From Symmetrospora coprosmae (taxonomy: Eukaryota > Basidiomycota > Cystobasidiomycetes > Symmetrosporaceae): DNA of 64,000 nt. Every line of letters begins with the position of its first letter. Position 1 is the first letter of the stretch. The translations under genes and the position numbers were made by a program. The notes below the pieces were generated by a model. The model was not told the origin of the DNA. It saw only the letters and a program-made list of their open reading frames with translations, and made no database searches. The stretch lies in the NCBI GenBank assembly GCA_008802785.1, contig VUYT01000002.1, forward strand, positions 310,001-374,000, read 5' to 3'. Below, piece after piece: positions 12,001 through 25,662 of the stretch.

Positions 12001-12666
12001 CCGCTGTCCACGCCGCCCGCAGGCACCGCGGACAGTAAGGCGAGCATTGATGGTCCATCTGCAAATGTCTCCAATGAACTACAAGGCGCCACCCCCCAGC
12101 TAGGCGGCGTCAGAGTGGTGGGCGACATGATCTTCGACCCCGTGCGCATGTCGTGGTTTACGACGTCTGCAAGTGGGGAGGAAGAGCTCGACTTTGGCTC
12201 GGATGAAGGTGGCGATGCTTCTGGGACTGGCAACACGTCCGTCTCGACTGCCGCCACGAGCCTGAGCGGCTCAGCAGCATCCGCCGGCGCTTCGAGGAGC
12301 GGGGCACCTGTTGACGCTTGGGAGGGAGGCGAGAATATGCGCCTCAGGACGAGAAGGAGCTTTGCCCACGATTGGGGCAGCAACGCCTCGGAAAGCGGTG
12401 CGGATGGGGCACAGGACGACGCTGAGCCCGAGTGGGACGCTGCGGCTTTCAAGGAGGCCACGCTCGCTGCGGCCGCCAGGCACGAGAAAGGGATGGAAGC
12501 TTGGAGGAACCTCAAGAGCAGGAGTGCTGTCTCGGCGAAGGATTCCGACGCCAGTCGGCGAGGTCACCTCTGGAGTATCAGAGACGTGAGTGGCTGGCCC
12601 ACTTTGGACCGTACGGACTGTTCACTGACGGCTGCTTACTCTGCATGACAGATCGTCGAAGAGTAG
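9088..12666 (+). CDS. Byr4/Bfa1-like regulator of mitotic exit (two-component GAP scaffold)
   Basis: Probable Byr4/Bfa1 homologue, the spindle-pole scaffold that with Bub2/Cdc16 restrains the Tem1/Spg1 GTPase. Exons: 9088-12585 and a 15-nt last exon 12652-12666 (IVEE, stop); about 1170 aa. The ATG at 9088 is used because the longer reading frame upstream has no ATG. Evidence: acidic 'DF' motifs near the N terminus (EEEDFEAGLIIPDDG, SDFDLPEAVQQ, EFFDDIVLPTYLG, SEDFEDGLVLDEP) and a conserved C-terminal block: LQLIKGLNAAGLSKGKWSL, SRNYPFYDMTVKGEMKWNP, VVGDMIFDPVRMSWF, then WSIRDIVEE. The middle is long, Ser/Arg-rich and probably disordered. Identification is from motif order and spacing. Confidence 0.75.
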
Positions 12667-12963
12667 ATGGAGGTATGCAAGTCTCTTTCTTGAATGCACA
12701 GAAGACGGTTGCAGTCTGTCAGTATCGTTCAGCAGGCAGTGTCGTGGAAGCAGCTTTGTGTGCCCTTTGTCGAGGTTTGATGTTGTCCTTTAGACTGCGA
12801 CGCGTGTCTCCAACTCCGAGCTCGACCACCCTCGTGCATCTACCGCCTGTGCTCTTCTCTACCTGCCGCTCTGCCTGTTGGTGTGCGACACCGCTTAGCG
12901 CAGGTCAAACAGGAATATGGGCAGTGAAGTCGGCCTCGGCTGACCCCCGATGTTCTTGCCTTC

Positions 12964-15002
12964 ATGACACTCCTCCGAGCAGTCTCGCACATATCGCTTC
13001 GCAGAGCACTGAGCACATCGACGATCGCTATGGCTAAGCGTTCCGCGTCCCCACTAGCCACCGCGTCTGCATCATCCCCGCCTGCAAAGAAGCGGGCGCG
13101 AAAGGCATCCAGTCCGGCAGCCTCATCGTCGTCCTCATCGAGCGATGACGGAGTGCCAGTGCTCGGCAAGTGCAAATGGAGAGACTGGCCTGCCCCATCT
13201 GACGCAATGGAGCGCGCTCGAGAGTTCATACGCGAATGGTAGGTGCGCTTCCAGGTGTCCAGAAAGTGTATGACGTCAGGTTAAGTCGCGAGCATTTGCA
13301 GCGCGTCTGGACAGCACCTAACAATCATTGTACCGGACAAGGATGCGGATGGCCGTGCGTAGCTACAATCACCGCTGGTGCAGCCACAAGCTGATGCGAC
13401 TACACCCGCACGGCCCAGTCTCATCGTGCATGGTCACTTATCGGACTCTGACGGCACTTGGGCTGTCGAAGGACCTAATCAAAGTGCACCTGCTGCAGAA
13501 GGCGACGAGCATATTCAAGCCGATCGAGCAGGAGCGGCTGGAGAGCATCATCAACGACAGCCTGTCCGACTTGGCTAGTGACGCCACCACCACCGGGTCT
13601 CTGTCGCGAGAGGCGCGTGTCATCGTATTGGATCAAGGCTCGCGTCCCGGTCCTGCCTTGGTTCGCACAAGTCACACCACGGCGTCGGCTGTTCGCACGC
13701 TCATTGTCGACCACCATATGTCGGACGCCTTTTCAGAGGGCGCCGAGGTACTCAGCGCGTGCCACTCTCCGCCCATCTCGACAACTTCCCTCCTCATCTA
13801 CCTAACTTGCTCGCCCTTGCATCCGAGTCTGCCCGCTCAGACAGCCTGGTACTGCCTGTTGGGAATTTTCGGAGACCTCGGCCAGAGCGAGATCAACTGG
13901 ACGGCAAAGGGGGACAAGACGGAATGGCCTGTCACGGCCTCACAGATGGCCTTTCTCGGCGAGGAGGCCAAGCGCGTCGGCAAGAGTGCATTGGCCAAAG
14001 CGGTCAGTGCTCTCAACGCGCCGCGTCGGACGTCCGACTATGATGTGCCGGGAGCGTGGAAGGTCCTCTTTGAAGCCGAGCGGCCGGAGGATATCAGCGC
14101 CAGCTCGTTCCTGAACGATGCGCGAGACAGAGTCGCGAAAGAGATCGAGAGATGCACTCATACGGCACCCAAGTTCAGCAAGGACGGGCGATGCGCGTTG
14201 CTCCGCATCAATAGCGGCTTCCAAGGTGGGTGCTTCTCGCTACTCCAGCTGCGGCGCCCCTGTTACTGATCGCGGTCTGCTGGCCTACAGTGCACCCTGT
14301 AATCGCGACGCGATGGGCCGGAACGCTAAAGGTAGGCCAGCACATTACAAGAGTGGATCTCATCAGTGTAGTTGAGACCGTTGGCCGAATCCCGCAGGGC
14401 GCCAAGAAGCTCCAGATGATCATGGTCGAGAATGAGGGGCACAACCCGGATCCTGATTATACCTCCTTCTCGTGTCGGATACCCAACACGCTGCGCAAGC
14501 TACCAGAGTCTGAGCGGCCGAACCTCATAGCCCTGCTGAAGGAATACGGCGAGATCGTGAGTGGTGACCGTCACATCTCATCTCACTCAGCCCAGCCGGT
14601 GCTGATAATACCGTGACCGCTTGGAAGACTGGTGACGGATTCCTCGAGCGAGTCGGCGAAGACTTTGCTCGCGGCCACAAGGAAGCGACGGGCGGCATCA
14701 TCCGCAAATCCGACTTCGAGCTGTTCGCGTCTGTTGGCATGGAGATTGGTGTTAAGGACCCGAACGCCCCGCTGACCAAGAAGGAGAAGGCAGAGAAGGA
14801 AGCCAAAAGCAATGGCAGCCTGAAGAGCTTCTTTAGCGTCACGCCGACCAAGAAGGTAAAGGAGAAGAAGGAAGAAGAGGATGCAGACGCTGAGGCAGTC
14901 AGCAAGACAGCTCCATCGAGCGCGCGGAAGACCGCAGAGAAGTCTCCAGGCGCGAAAGCTGCAAAACTAGAGAAACGGGAAGCTGAGGCCGTGTCTGCCT
15001 AG
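12964..15002 (+). CDS. DHH-family phosphoesterase (RecJ-like)
   Basis: Metal-dependent phosphoesterase of the DHH superfamily; substrate not deducible. Exons: 12964 (or 13030)-13238, 13302-13354, 13419-14225, 14291-14331, 14398-14556, 14628-15002. Motifs: TIIVPDKDADGLSS (first Asp cluster), VIVLDQGSRPG and LIVDHHMSDAF (the DHH triad), then a DHHA1-like C-terminal half (VHPVIATRWAGTLKGAKK, TGDGFLERVGEDFARGH). Two in-frame starts exist. The first (12964) adds MTLLRAVSHISLRRALSTST, which looks like a mitochondrial presequence. The second (13030) begins MAKRSASPL, shortly before a basic NLS-like PPAKKRARK. This gives 569 or 547 aa. The tail is Lys/Glu-rich (KKVKEKKEEEDADAE). Confidence 0.85.
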
Positions 15003-15284
15003 CGACGATCGGAGATTGGCAGCTGTATGTGCATGTTGTTGTCTGCAGAACAACTTCACATCGAGGCTTCACATCGAGAGAACGCTCTGCTCCGAACAAG
15101 CGGCGAGAGCTATCAACAAGACTAAGAAAAACAAGGACAACCTTGCTTTGTACTGCTGAAAGACAGAGAACAAGCTGCTATGCCTGTTTTGGTATACCCT
15201 TCCGGTCTCAGCCATGAGTATCCTTCCGTGACCTAACGGATGGCGCAAATCACCGATTCCGAGACCCAAGCAGCTGAGGCGGTA

Positions 15285-17169
15285 TCACGCAGTCTGCGCA
15301 GCACTGTGAGAGCCCCTCTCGAGAGCCAGAGTGGCGCGGGTGCTACCGGAGCTCGCTGTAGACCCGGCGGTGGATGCTGGCCGCGTCAGAGGCGTGCGGG
15401 GCCTTCCAGTCGCGTAATCGGGCGTTCCATTCATTGAGCGGACGTCTGTGCGGTCTCCGATACCGATAGTTAATCGGTAGTCGGTAGTTGAGCCGTAGTT
15501 AAAGACGAGGTCTGCGGTCATGCGACGAAAGCCAGGGTCAATCCGCCTGTAACCTGGACCAGGCTGAATGCAAACACGTACAGTGGTTCTTGATGAAGAT
15601 GTCACCGAGGATGGTGTACTGGCTCGAGCCGCCCTGAATACCCGATACGCACAGGCCATCATTCTTCCCGCTAGGCCTGAATGCCAGGTCCTCCTTTGGG
15701 ATGCCGAACCTCCTGGTGCCAATCTCGACAAAGACATCCTTGAAGGGCGACGTGTCGCACGGAACGTACCACGCGCCATCATTCACGTTGCGCTGAGCAC
15801 CCGTGATCTGCTTGTGCAGATTCTGGCAGGCGGTGTCGGACGTGTAGATGAGGGTGGTGGCCGTGTCGACGATGCACCGGCGTGCATCTGCGGCTCCCAT
15901 CAATGCGCTAAAGCCGATATTGGTGCCGTAGTAAATCTCCTTCATGTCGACGCCCCAGTAGTAGGCACTTGTGACATTCGAGTACGTGATTCCCGCCTCG
16001 CCGCCAACGACATACGTAGGGTTGATGCCGCCCCAGCGGTACTCCCCTCCACCATTTCCTGTGCCCGCAGGCTTGCTCTTGTCCTCCTTGACTAGGGCGA
16101 CGCCGACTAGGGGTCGGGCGAGCTTGCCGGCCTTGATGACGTTGCTGAGCGGCGTGATGTTGCCTTCGACGAAGCTGAGCTGGTCCGGTCCGAGGCCGAG
16201 GATGCCGTCCCAGCGACTTGCCGATACGCCCGCTTTCTTCGCCGTGATGAGCGCGAGGACCTGATTGTCCGCTGCGAGTGAGCTTGAGGAAGCCGAAGCC
16301 GGGGCGAGTGTGACGGAATCGTAGCCGAGCACGCCGCGCATCTGCGTGCCATCACCGTACGCCGTGTCGAACGGGATCGTTGTGGCCTTGTATGTCCGGG
16401 AGGCGGCCGTGTCAAATGCAGTGTGGTTGTTGAGCTGGCACGTCGTGCAGTTTTTGCTGTACATGACGGTGTCTGCCGACCCGGTGTCGAGCGCCATGGT
16501 GAGTGTTTGTGCAGGGGTCCCGAAGCTGATCTGTCCGAACCACTGCAATGTAGAGCAAGAACGAATCAGCATAGGGCGAGTATGGTTCCGTGTCTCGCGC
16601 CAGACACCCACGGCATTATCACTCTGCGAGTTGGTCACTGTCGTGGTAGGAGCCCCGCCCCATCCATCATCAACGACTCTTCCAGTGCCAAGATGCACGC
16701 CAACGTCTACGTCCACCGACAGTAGCCTGTCGACCAGTCCGCCGATGGACAGGTCAACTTTGCCGGCGGTTTTGGCCGGTCCACCGAGAAGGCCGTCCAG
16801 CCCAAGGTCCAGGTTGAGCCCGAGCAGGCGCTTCTCGCGGTGCGTGGTCGGCTTCTTCTGCGTCGATGAGGAAATAAGAGCAGCGAGGTCTAGGCCAAGA
16901 GCAATGTTGGCGACGGTGAGGTCGAGCTTGGTCCTCAGCAGAGGGTAGCTTGCTGCGTCCTTGCCCTGGCCAAACAGGCCGAACTTGAGGATCCCATCCG
17001 TCAGAAGCTGGACAGCTGTAGGGTTGTACTGTGCATTGAACTTGAGAGGGATGGCGATCTCTGTGTCCTTTACTTTAGCTGGTGTGGAAGCCTTTGCTGC
17101 TGCGCCGGAAGCGGGCAGAAGGAGAGCGGCGAGGGCGGCAGTCAGGACCTCCAACGGCAGCAGCACCAT
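15285..17169 (-). CDS. Secreted aspartyl protease (pepsin-like, A1 family)
   Basis: Pepsin-like protease. Exons: 17169-16612, 16542-15582, 15511-15285; about 581 aa. Signal peptide MVLLPLEVLTAALAALLLPASG, then a ~180-residue pro-region rich in Leu/Asp/Gly repeats (GLNLDLGLDGLLGG). Catalytic motifs: WFGQISFGTPAQTLTMALDTG (first Asp) and RRCIVDTATTLIYT (second Asp), with the flap region FDTAYGDGTQMRG. The third exon gives NHYLVFNYGST, the usual strand after the ILGD motif (YTILGDIFIKNH). The second triad is DTA rather than DTG/DSG. The C-terminal tail is Thr/Ser/Pro-rich, possibly a wall-linked or O-glycosylated stalk; no GPI signal is obvious. The first intron (16543-16611, 69 nt) has no in-frame stop. 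Confidence 0.88.
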
Positions 17170-17977
17170 GACGATGTGCTGAGCCGGGTTGAAAAGAGCG
17201 TGGTGAGCGGTGAGCGGGAAGAAAGCTAAGAACTGCCAATCAGTGCAAGACGAAGAAGCTCAAGCGCTGCTGAGCGTCCAGGAAGGTCCGCCATGGGACC
17301 CCTTTGCGAACCGAGGAAAGGAGGCGTTGTAAAGGAACCTCGACCCTCCGAGACGGAAGCGGTTCGAGCGATGCGAATACTCAGTCGGGACCGAGCCAAG
17401 AATGTCGCGTCTTTGCTTTCGAGCGACTTCTCTCGAGCTCGCACGTAGTGCGCAGGGTCCCTTCAATGTGCATCGGAGAGCGTGCTGGCGCGTCGGAACG
17501 TATCCACAGCGGCCGGCCTGGAAGATGTTCATGATCAGGCTTCTCGTTGCACGGCCGGAGCACTCGGAAGCTCCGACTCTGGACTTCCGGACATTTCTTG
17601 CCTGGTGGTCGTGTCGACCCTATGGCACCGTGTCGAAGCCATCATCGTGCAGCTGCTGCTCTGCTGCCTGCGCTGTCGAAGCTGTCTCCTCTCGCTTGCC
17701 TCCAGCCGCGGTTAGCTGTCGCAGCCGGCTTGATCAGATAGTGATCGGCCGGAGCTCAGCCGCGCCCAAGTCGCGAGAAGCGATCCCTCCGAATGAGGTC
17801 AAGCCCGTCGAGATTCACATCATTCGATGCGGATGTGCCCGCGTATCCTACATAATGGACGCATCCTCTAGTTCTCCCTCTTCGCTCCTCCTATCCTCCT
17901 CTCTTCTTCGTCTTAGCATCATTAGACTGACCCAACTCGCGTAAAGAGCTTCCCCACCCAGCTACTCAAGACCCATC
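17170..17977. other. Divergent intergenic region, aspartyl protease / alpha-beta hydrolase
   Basis: 808 bp between two divergent secreted-protein genes. One 180-codon plus-strand ORF (17402-17944) crosses it but has no domain-like features and ends in a Ser/Leu run made by a CT-rich tract just before the hydrolase start. I treat the region as promoters and 5' UTRs. The CT-rich tract (~17865-17925) is typical of fungal transcription start regions. Confidence 0.5.
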
Positions 17978-19570
17978 ATGCGCACGTCTACTATCGCCGG
18001 ACTGCTGTCTGCAGCTGCTCTTGTTGCAGCTTCTCCACTCACGGAGAGGAACAATGACGGCAAGAGCTCCAGGAACCAAGCTGGCTACAAGCCTCGGGTT
18101 GGGCCATCCAACGCGAACTGCAGGAGAGAGACTTATGAGATCACGGTCACCTCGGAGAACACCGTCTTCCAGAATGTCAACCCGGATGCCAACCAGGTGC
18201 GTGGCCCAGACATTGAACAAGCGAAGGAGTAGTTTGCTAACCCAGGTCGTTCATGCGCAATAGACCGTCCAGACGCTCCAACTGTCGGAGTTTGTCGCGG
18301 GTCTCACGTCCATGACCTCGAACTTCACCGACACGTACACTGAGCCACAGAAGCGCAACGTCACTGGGACGTACTCGATTTCCGGTACACTCTGCACACC
18401 CAAGTCTGGCGATCCTGGAAATGGCAAGATTCAGCTCCTTGTTCACGGTATTGGCTTCGATTCGAGTGGGTGGTCTCGCAGATAAGTCAGTTGCCCCGCA
18501 CGAGCTGAGCCAGTTGCGTGTGAGCAGGCTACTGGGACTTTGCTTCGTCCGAGAAGGGAGAGGACTACTACTCCTACGTCGCGGCCGCCGCCGATGCCGG
18601 TCACTCCACCTTCCGATACGACAGACTCGGCACAGGTTTGTCGGAGCACCCGGCCGACACTTTTAACGTAGTTCAAGCTTCGTGAGTCCACGTCGTCTGT
18701 CCGTGTGAGACGATACGGCGCTCACACTGCCCTTTTCGCCACAGCACCGATGTTGCCATCCTTACGGAGATTGTCAAAATGCTCAAGGCTGGTAAGGTCG
18801 GTGGAAAGGCATATAACAGTATCGCCGCCATCGGTCACAGCTACGGCAGTGTCCAAACTCAGACGATCACTCAGGTGAGCTGGGATCCGTCACCTCGACG
18901 AAGATCATATCTGTCCATTGCTAACCATACATGCTCGTCCGTTGCAGCGCGTACCAGACGCCTTCGATACCGTCATCCTGACTGGCTTCTCGACGTACAC
19001 GGACTACGTTCCGCTCTATCTCACCTCGACCGCCTATTCCCCGGCAACCTCAGTTGCCCCCGAGCGCTTCCCAGAGGGCACCTTCCCCTACGACAACAGC
19101 TACCTCATCACTGCCACTCCTTACACCAACCAGCTCAACTTCGCTTACTTCCCCTATTTCACGAACGCCGCCGTCAATGCCGCGCGTGCTAGTGAGCAGC
19201 CGGTCACACGCGGTGTGCTCTACACTGTGAGCATCGTTCATGCCTCTGGCAGCTTTCATGTGTGTCTCGCTGATAACCTGTCAATGAACACAAGTTCGGA
19301 TCTTTCCCTGGGCCCGCGCCCGCATACACCGGCAACGTGCACGTCGTGACCGGCGACCGCGACTGGATCTTCTGCGGCCTGCAGTGCTTCGCGAATGCTC
19401 CGGCGGGACAGACGTCCATCCCAGCAGGTGTCACGGCACTCTACCCCGCCGCAGCTAGCTTCTCGGCGTACGTCCCGCTCGACGTTGGTCACGGCATCAA
19501 CTTCCATGTTCAGGCGCCCCAGGTCTACGCAGAGACGCTCGCTTACCTCGACCGGGTCTTCTACAACTAG
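17978..19570 (+). CDS. Secreted alpha/beta hydrolase
   Basis: Exons: 17978-18196, 18264-18465, 18528-18681, 18745-18874, 18948-19226, 19295-19570; about 419 aa, every junction in phase. Signal peptide MRTSTIAGLLSAAALVAASP. Hydrolase landmarks: LVHGIGFDSSYWDFA (oxyanion-loop strand), STFRYDRLGTGLSEHP, the nucleophile elbow AAIGHSYGSVQTQ (Ser at ~260), VHVVTGDRDWIFCG (probable acid) and PLDVGHGINFH (catalytic His). Asn-X-Ser/Thr sites (NFTDT, RNVTG) fit a secreted glycoprotein. This resembles the large fungal family of secreted serine hydrolases of unknown substrate. It lies between an aspartyl protease and a cysteine-rich secreted protein, so it may take part in extracellular degradation or host interaction (inference). 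Confidence 0.85.
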
Positions 19571-20453
19571 GCCTGCACAGAGCAATGGCCTCATCCCAGG
19601 AAAAGGACACTGCATAGCGTGTATAGCTTGATCTGTCTTTACGATCAGGCCGTTGCTGCCTTCTGCTCTTCTGCTTCGTCCCGTTGCCGCATTTCCTGGC
19701 CCTTCAAGCTTCTTCTACGTGTCCGTTTCGATTAACTCCAAGCTCACCGCAGCACACTGTATCATATTAGCTGCTCTCGCGCTCGCAACAAGTACCTGCT
19801 CTCAAACGAGTTGACCTCTGGCCTTGTCTCTTAACAGGCCTCTGTGCGTCTGTGCGCGTGTTCTGGTCTTTCCCGACCCGAGATAGGGGGTGGCGAACTC
19901 CAGGTAGACCCGATCAATCAACACGACCTGATTGCTTGCATGATGGAAACGGACAAGCACAAACGGAGGGCGGCCTTGCTTCCTCTCCCTCCTCCCACCA
20001 GCTCAACGTCGATATATTCACTTATATCGGCCTGCACGCACACGCTCTCCCCACGCTCACACGCTCGCACCCGCTGCACGCGCCCATCCACCCCGCACGG
20101 AGTTCTTCATTGATCTTCAACACCGCATCCCTCCCCTACAACTAACTAATATCGACACGCGAACCGATCACATCATCATGGCGAGGAGTCTTTCAGTAGT
20201 CTACCCGCCCGTTTGCACGTCGACCGAGAGGAGGACATGCGACCCGATAACAGGTAAAAGTATCGGATGCGGCAGCAGCAGCAGAGCAGAGCAGGAGCAG
20301 AAGTGCTTAAGAGCTGGAAAGGAGATGGAAGGGAGGCAGGAAGCGGCGAGCTCTTTGTTGAGCACTCGGCGCAGTGGGAAACAGGTCGGAGCGGCACCGT
20401 CCAGGAAGAGACGCGCTGCTACGACCGCCTCCCGCCACCTTCCGACGCCAACA
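19571..20453. other. Intergenic region before the cysteine-rich gene
   Basis: 883 bp. It holds a CT/CA-rich tract at ~20034-20110 and an inverted repeat, CGATATA-N6-TATATCG, at 20010-20029 that may be part of the downstream promoter. An ATG at 20178 opens a longer frame in phase with the next gene, but the added residues have no signal peptide and look like translated leader. Nothing else is recognisable. Confidence 0.5.
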
Positions 20454-21489
20454 ATGTCATACAGCTCCCTGGTGGTGCTTTCCATCACTCTCGTGGCGCT
20501 GTCGACGTTGGTCACGCCCGCAGCTGCAGGTCTTTCCTGTACCGTGAGTCAGGTAATTCCCATCTGCCGCCCGTGGTTCGAAAGCTGACAAGGGCTTCCT
20601 TCATGCAGACGGATGCGGACTGCTCTGTCAAGGGCAAAGGACACTGCAAGGAGCAGGCCAACGGGCATGCCACCTGTGGTGAGTTGCGAGGCCCGGCCTG
20701 GCCCTGCGAGTGAGGCTAATCATCCGTCCTCGTCGCCGCAGTCTATACCTCCTGCGCAGCCGGCTTCTGGGGTGCAGGCAACACGTACGCAGACTGCTTC
20801 GAATGCCCGGCCGAGATGACATCAATGGCTGGAAAGGCCTTTTACAACACCGACTGCTTCATCCCTTGCGGAGAGGTGGGTCGCTTGCCTGCGAGCTGCT
20901 GTACTGCGAAGCCGTGCTGAGGACTTTCGTTGGCGCCTATAGAGCCGGTGCTACATCCCTGAGGACGGCTACACAGAGTGCGGGATTGAGGCGTCCACAG
21001 CCAAGCATGCCTGTTTCTCGACGTGCAACCGGGACGGGTGAGCGGCGACCTCAGATTCAGTTTACAGGCCGCTGACATTGTCTTTTGCCTCGTAGGTTCG
21101 TCGTCGTCAATCCGGACCGCGCGTACGCGAGCTGCATCCCAGATCACCAGATCGTCGGATCGCCTGGGAGCGCAGGGAACAGGACCATCGTCAACCAGTC
21201 GTACCAGAGTCGAGGCAAGGCCGTGCTCTTGGCAGCCAACGCTGGCAAGGCTGATTCGGCTCCGCGTGCGGTCGAAGAAGTGGACGGGGAGGAGGAAGTC
21301 CCGCAGGTGTCAAGCAGAGCAGCGGCGAACCCCAAGCGGCAACTCCTGACGCGCATGCGCCGGTTCGAGAAGCGTAACGTCGGGCGCAGACTCAAGAAAG
21401 GTACCGATCTCTCCGCTCCAGGCCACGGACCGGCAGCCGCGATGCTCGAGCACGCAGGGGAGGACCCGCTTGCACTCGTGTCGAAGTGA
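20454..21489 (+). CDS. Small secreted cysteine-rich protein with basic C-terminal region
   Basis: I do not recognise the family. Exons: 20454-20543, 20609-20678, 20742-20875, 20943-21037, 21096-21489; about 260 aa, all junctions in phase. The start at 20454 gives a clean signal peptide, MSYSSLVVLSITLVALSTLV. The mature part (~27-140) has about 14 cysteines (LSCTTDADC, GHCKEQANGHATC, YADCFEC, NTDCFIPC, CNRDG), enough for seven disulfides. The C-terminal half is Cys-free and carries dibasic sites (PKRQ, EKRN, LKKG), which a Kex2-type protease could cut. This architecture is common among fungal effectors, but that role is inference. Third of three adjacent secreted-protein genes. Confidence 0.75.
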
Positions 21490-21954
21490 CGGGGATTGGG
21501 GAGCATATACTGCGCGGGAACGGGTCCAATCGGAGCATGGACATTCACTACTGACGAAATAGCTGATTACGTGTTGCTGAGCTGATCGGGTTCGTTTAGA
21601 GCAGACCCGCCGTTCGGGGCGTGGCCAGTGTACATACGAGCTTGCTAGCTTCTTCGATGCGGAAAGCGCTCTTCTCATGCTTGTCGGTGACTCTCCGCTC
21701 GAAGGGCGATGTGAAGCGAGCTTGCGTCTGTCCTCGAGCTTCGGTCAAAGCAGGATTGAGTGCGCCACGTCTGGGCCCGACAGCGATGCTGCAACGAAGA
21801 CTTGCGTATATCATCACGGAAGGGAGCTGTTGGTACAATACAACACGGAACCTGGAGATGGGGTCGAGCGATGGTGTCAGGGACAGGACATTCTCCTTCC
21901 CTGCAGGGACAGAAGCCAGACACTCACTGCAAAGGGTAGCGCAAAGAGGATAGC
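21490..21954. other. Convergent intergenic region
   Basis: 465 bp between the 3' ends of the cysteine-rich gene and the bS16m gene; presumably 3' UTRs. No ORF with protein-like composition and no RNA gene seen. Confidence 0.4.
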
Positions 21955-22600
21955 TTAAGCGGACGTGGCTGATGAGCTCAACGCTGCATCGCTCTCCGAA
22001 ATTGGTGCCGCTGTGGAAGCACTGCCCTCTGCTGCCGTCTTTCCTGATGCTTCCGAGGCGCTTCCTGCGGACGTGAGCGCCGCCTTGGGAGGGCCTTTGT
22101 AGCCATGGAAAGTGCGGCCAGGCGGGACTGCGAGCCATGTCAGAAGCGTCAGTTGGGGGTTCCTGTCGTACTGCGCCTGGTCTGGCTGGGCGGACGACTG
22201 ACTGAGATTCTCCTGCAGGCGTGACCAGCGGCGGAACGACACCGTCAGCTCTTCGCTCGGCAGCAAGCGCAGTACCGAAGCGAGTACTGCACACCTTTGC
22301 AAGCAACCACGCCATTCTCCGTGTAGGCTGTGCGCCCGTGCCTATCCAGTACTTCACGCGCTCCCTGTCCCATTCGATGCGCTTGATGAACCGCGTCTCT
22401 ACGGGCTTTCCCTCGTCGAGCAGGCTGCGCTCGCTCGGCCGCGTCACTGGCACATGCGTGGGCACAGCATCGTACACGCCTAGTGTCTCAATGGGCGCCT
22501 TGTCCCTCCCCTTTGGCGCGCTGATGGCGACGATGTGGTACACCTTTTGCCGTGACGAGGGAGTCAGGCGGTGAGGCGAGAGTCGCAGCCGGACCACCAT
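21955..22600 (-). CDS. Mitochondrial small-subunit ribosomal protein bS16m
   Basis: Component of the mitochondrial ribosome small subunit. Exons: 22600-22295 and 22212-21955; about 187 aa. The N-terminal ~100 residues are clearly bS16: MVVRLRLSPHR, KVYHIVAISAPKGRD, PIETLGVYDAVP, KRIEWDRERVKYWIGTGAQP and RRMAWLLAK. The intron falls right after LLAK; exon 2 continues ENLSQSSAQPDQ and ends in a Ser/Ala/Glu-rich extension as in other fungal mitoribosomal proteins. No cleavable presequence is obvious, which fits bS16m in fungi. Start at 22600 is the first ATG. Confidence 0.9.
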
Positions 22601-22924
22601 GCTATACTATTGGTGGACGCGGTGGGTGCGATAGATGAGTGGATGAGTGTAGACAAGCTTTTAGCGCTTGCGTGTAGGATTGAATGTTGGCAAAGCGAAG
22701 CGAAGCCAGCTAGCGAGCTTCTCGGACTCGTGACGGGGTATGTGGCGGCCGAACTATACCTCAGGAGACATACGAGCGCCGAAAGAGGATAATCGACACT
22801 AGTTTCCTAGGATGCACAACGATGTGGGGAGTCAAGCAGACTGCTACAGGAAGGGAGAGCGAGAAAGAATGAGGCCCGCGCCGATGAGCGAAAGATCGCC
22901 CGCCAGGACTACAAGCCGAGAAAG
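22601..22924. other. Intergenic, bS16m promoter / fumarate reductase 3' end
   Basis: 324 bp upstream of bS16m and downstream of the fumarate reductase, both on the minus strand. No gene or repeat seen. Confidence 0.4.

Positions 22925-25662
<2,738 letters not shown>

Noticed and set aside
17402-17944. 180-codon plus-strand ORF before the alpha/beta hydrolase
   Set aside because: No domain features; its Ser/Leu-rich end is a translated CT tract of the promoter.
20178-20453. Longer N terminus for the cysteine-rich protein
   Set aside because: The upstream in-frame ATG adds 92 low-complexity residues before the signal peptide, which would then be internal.
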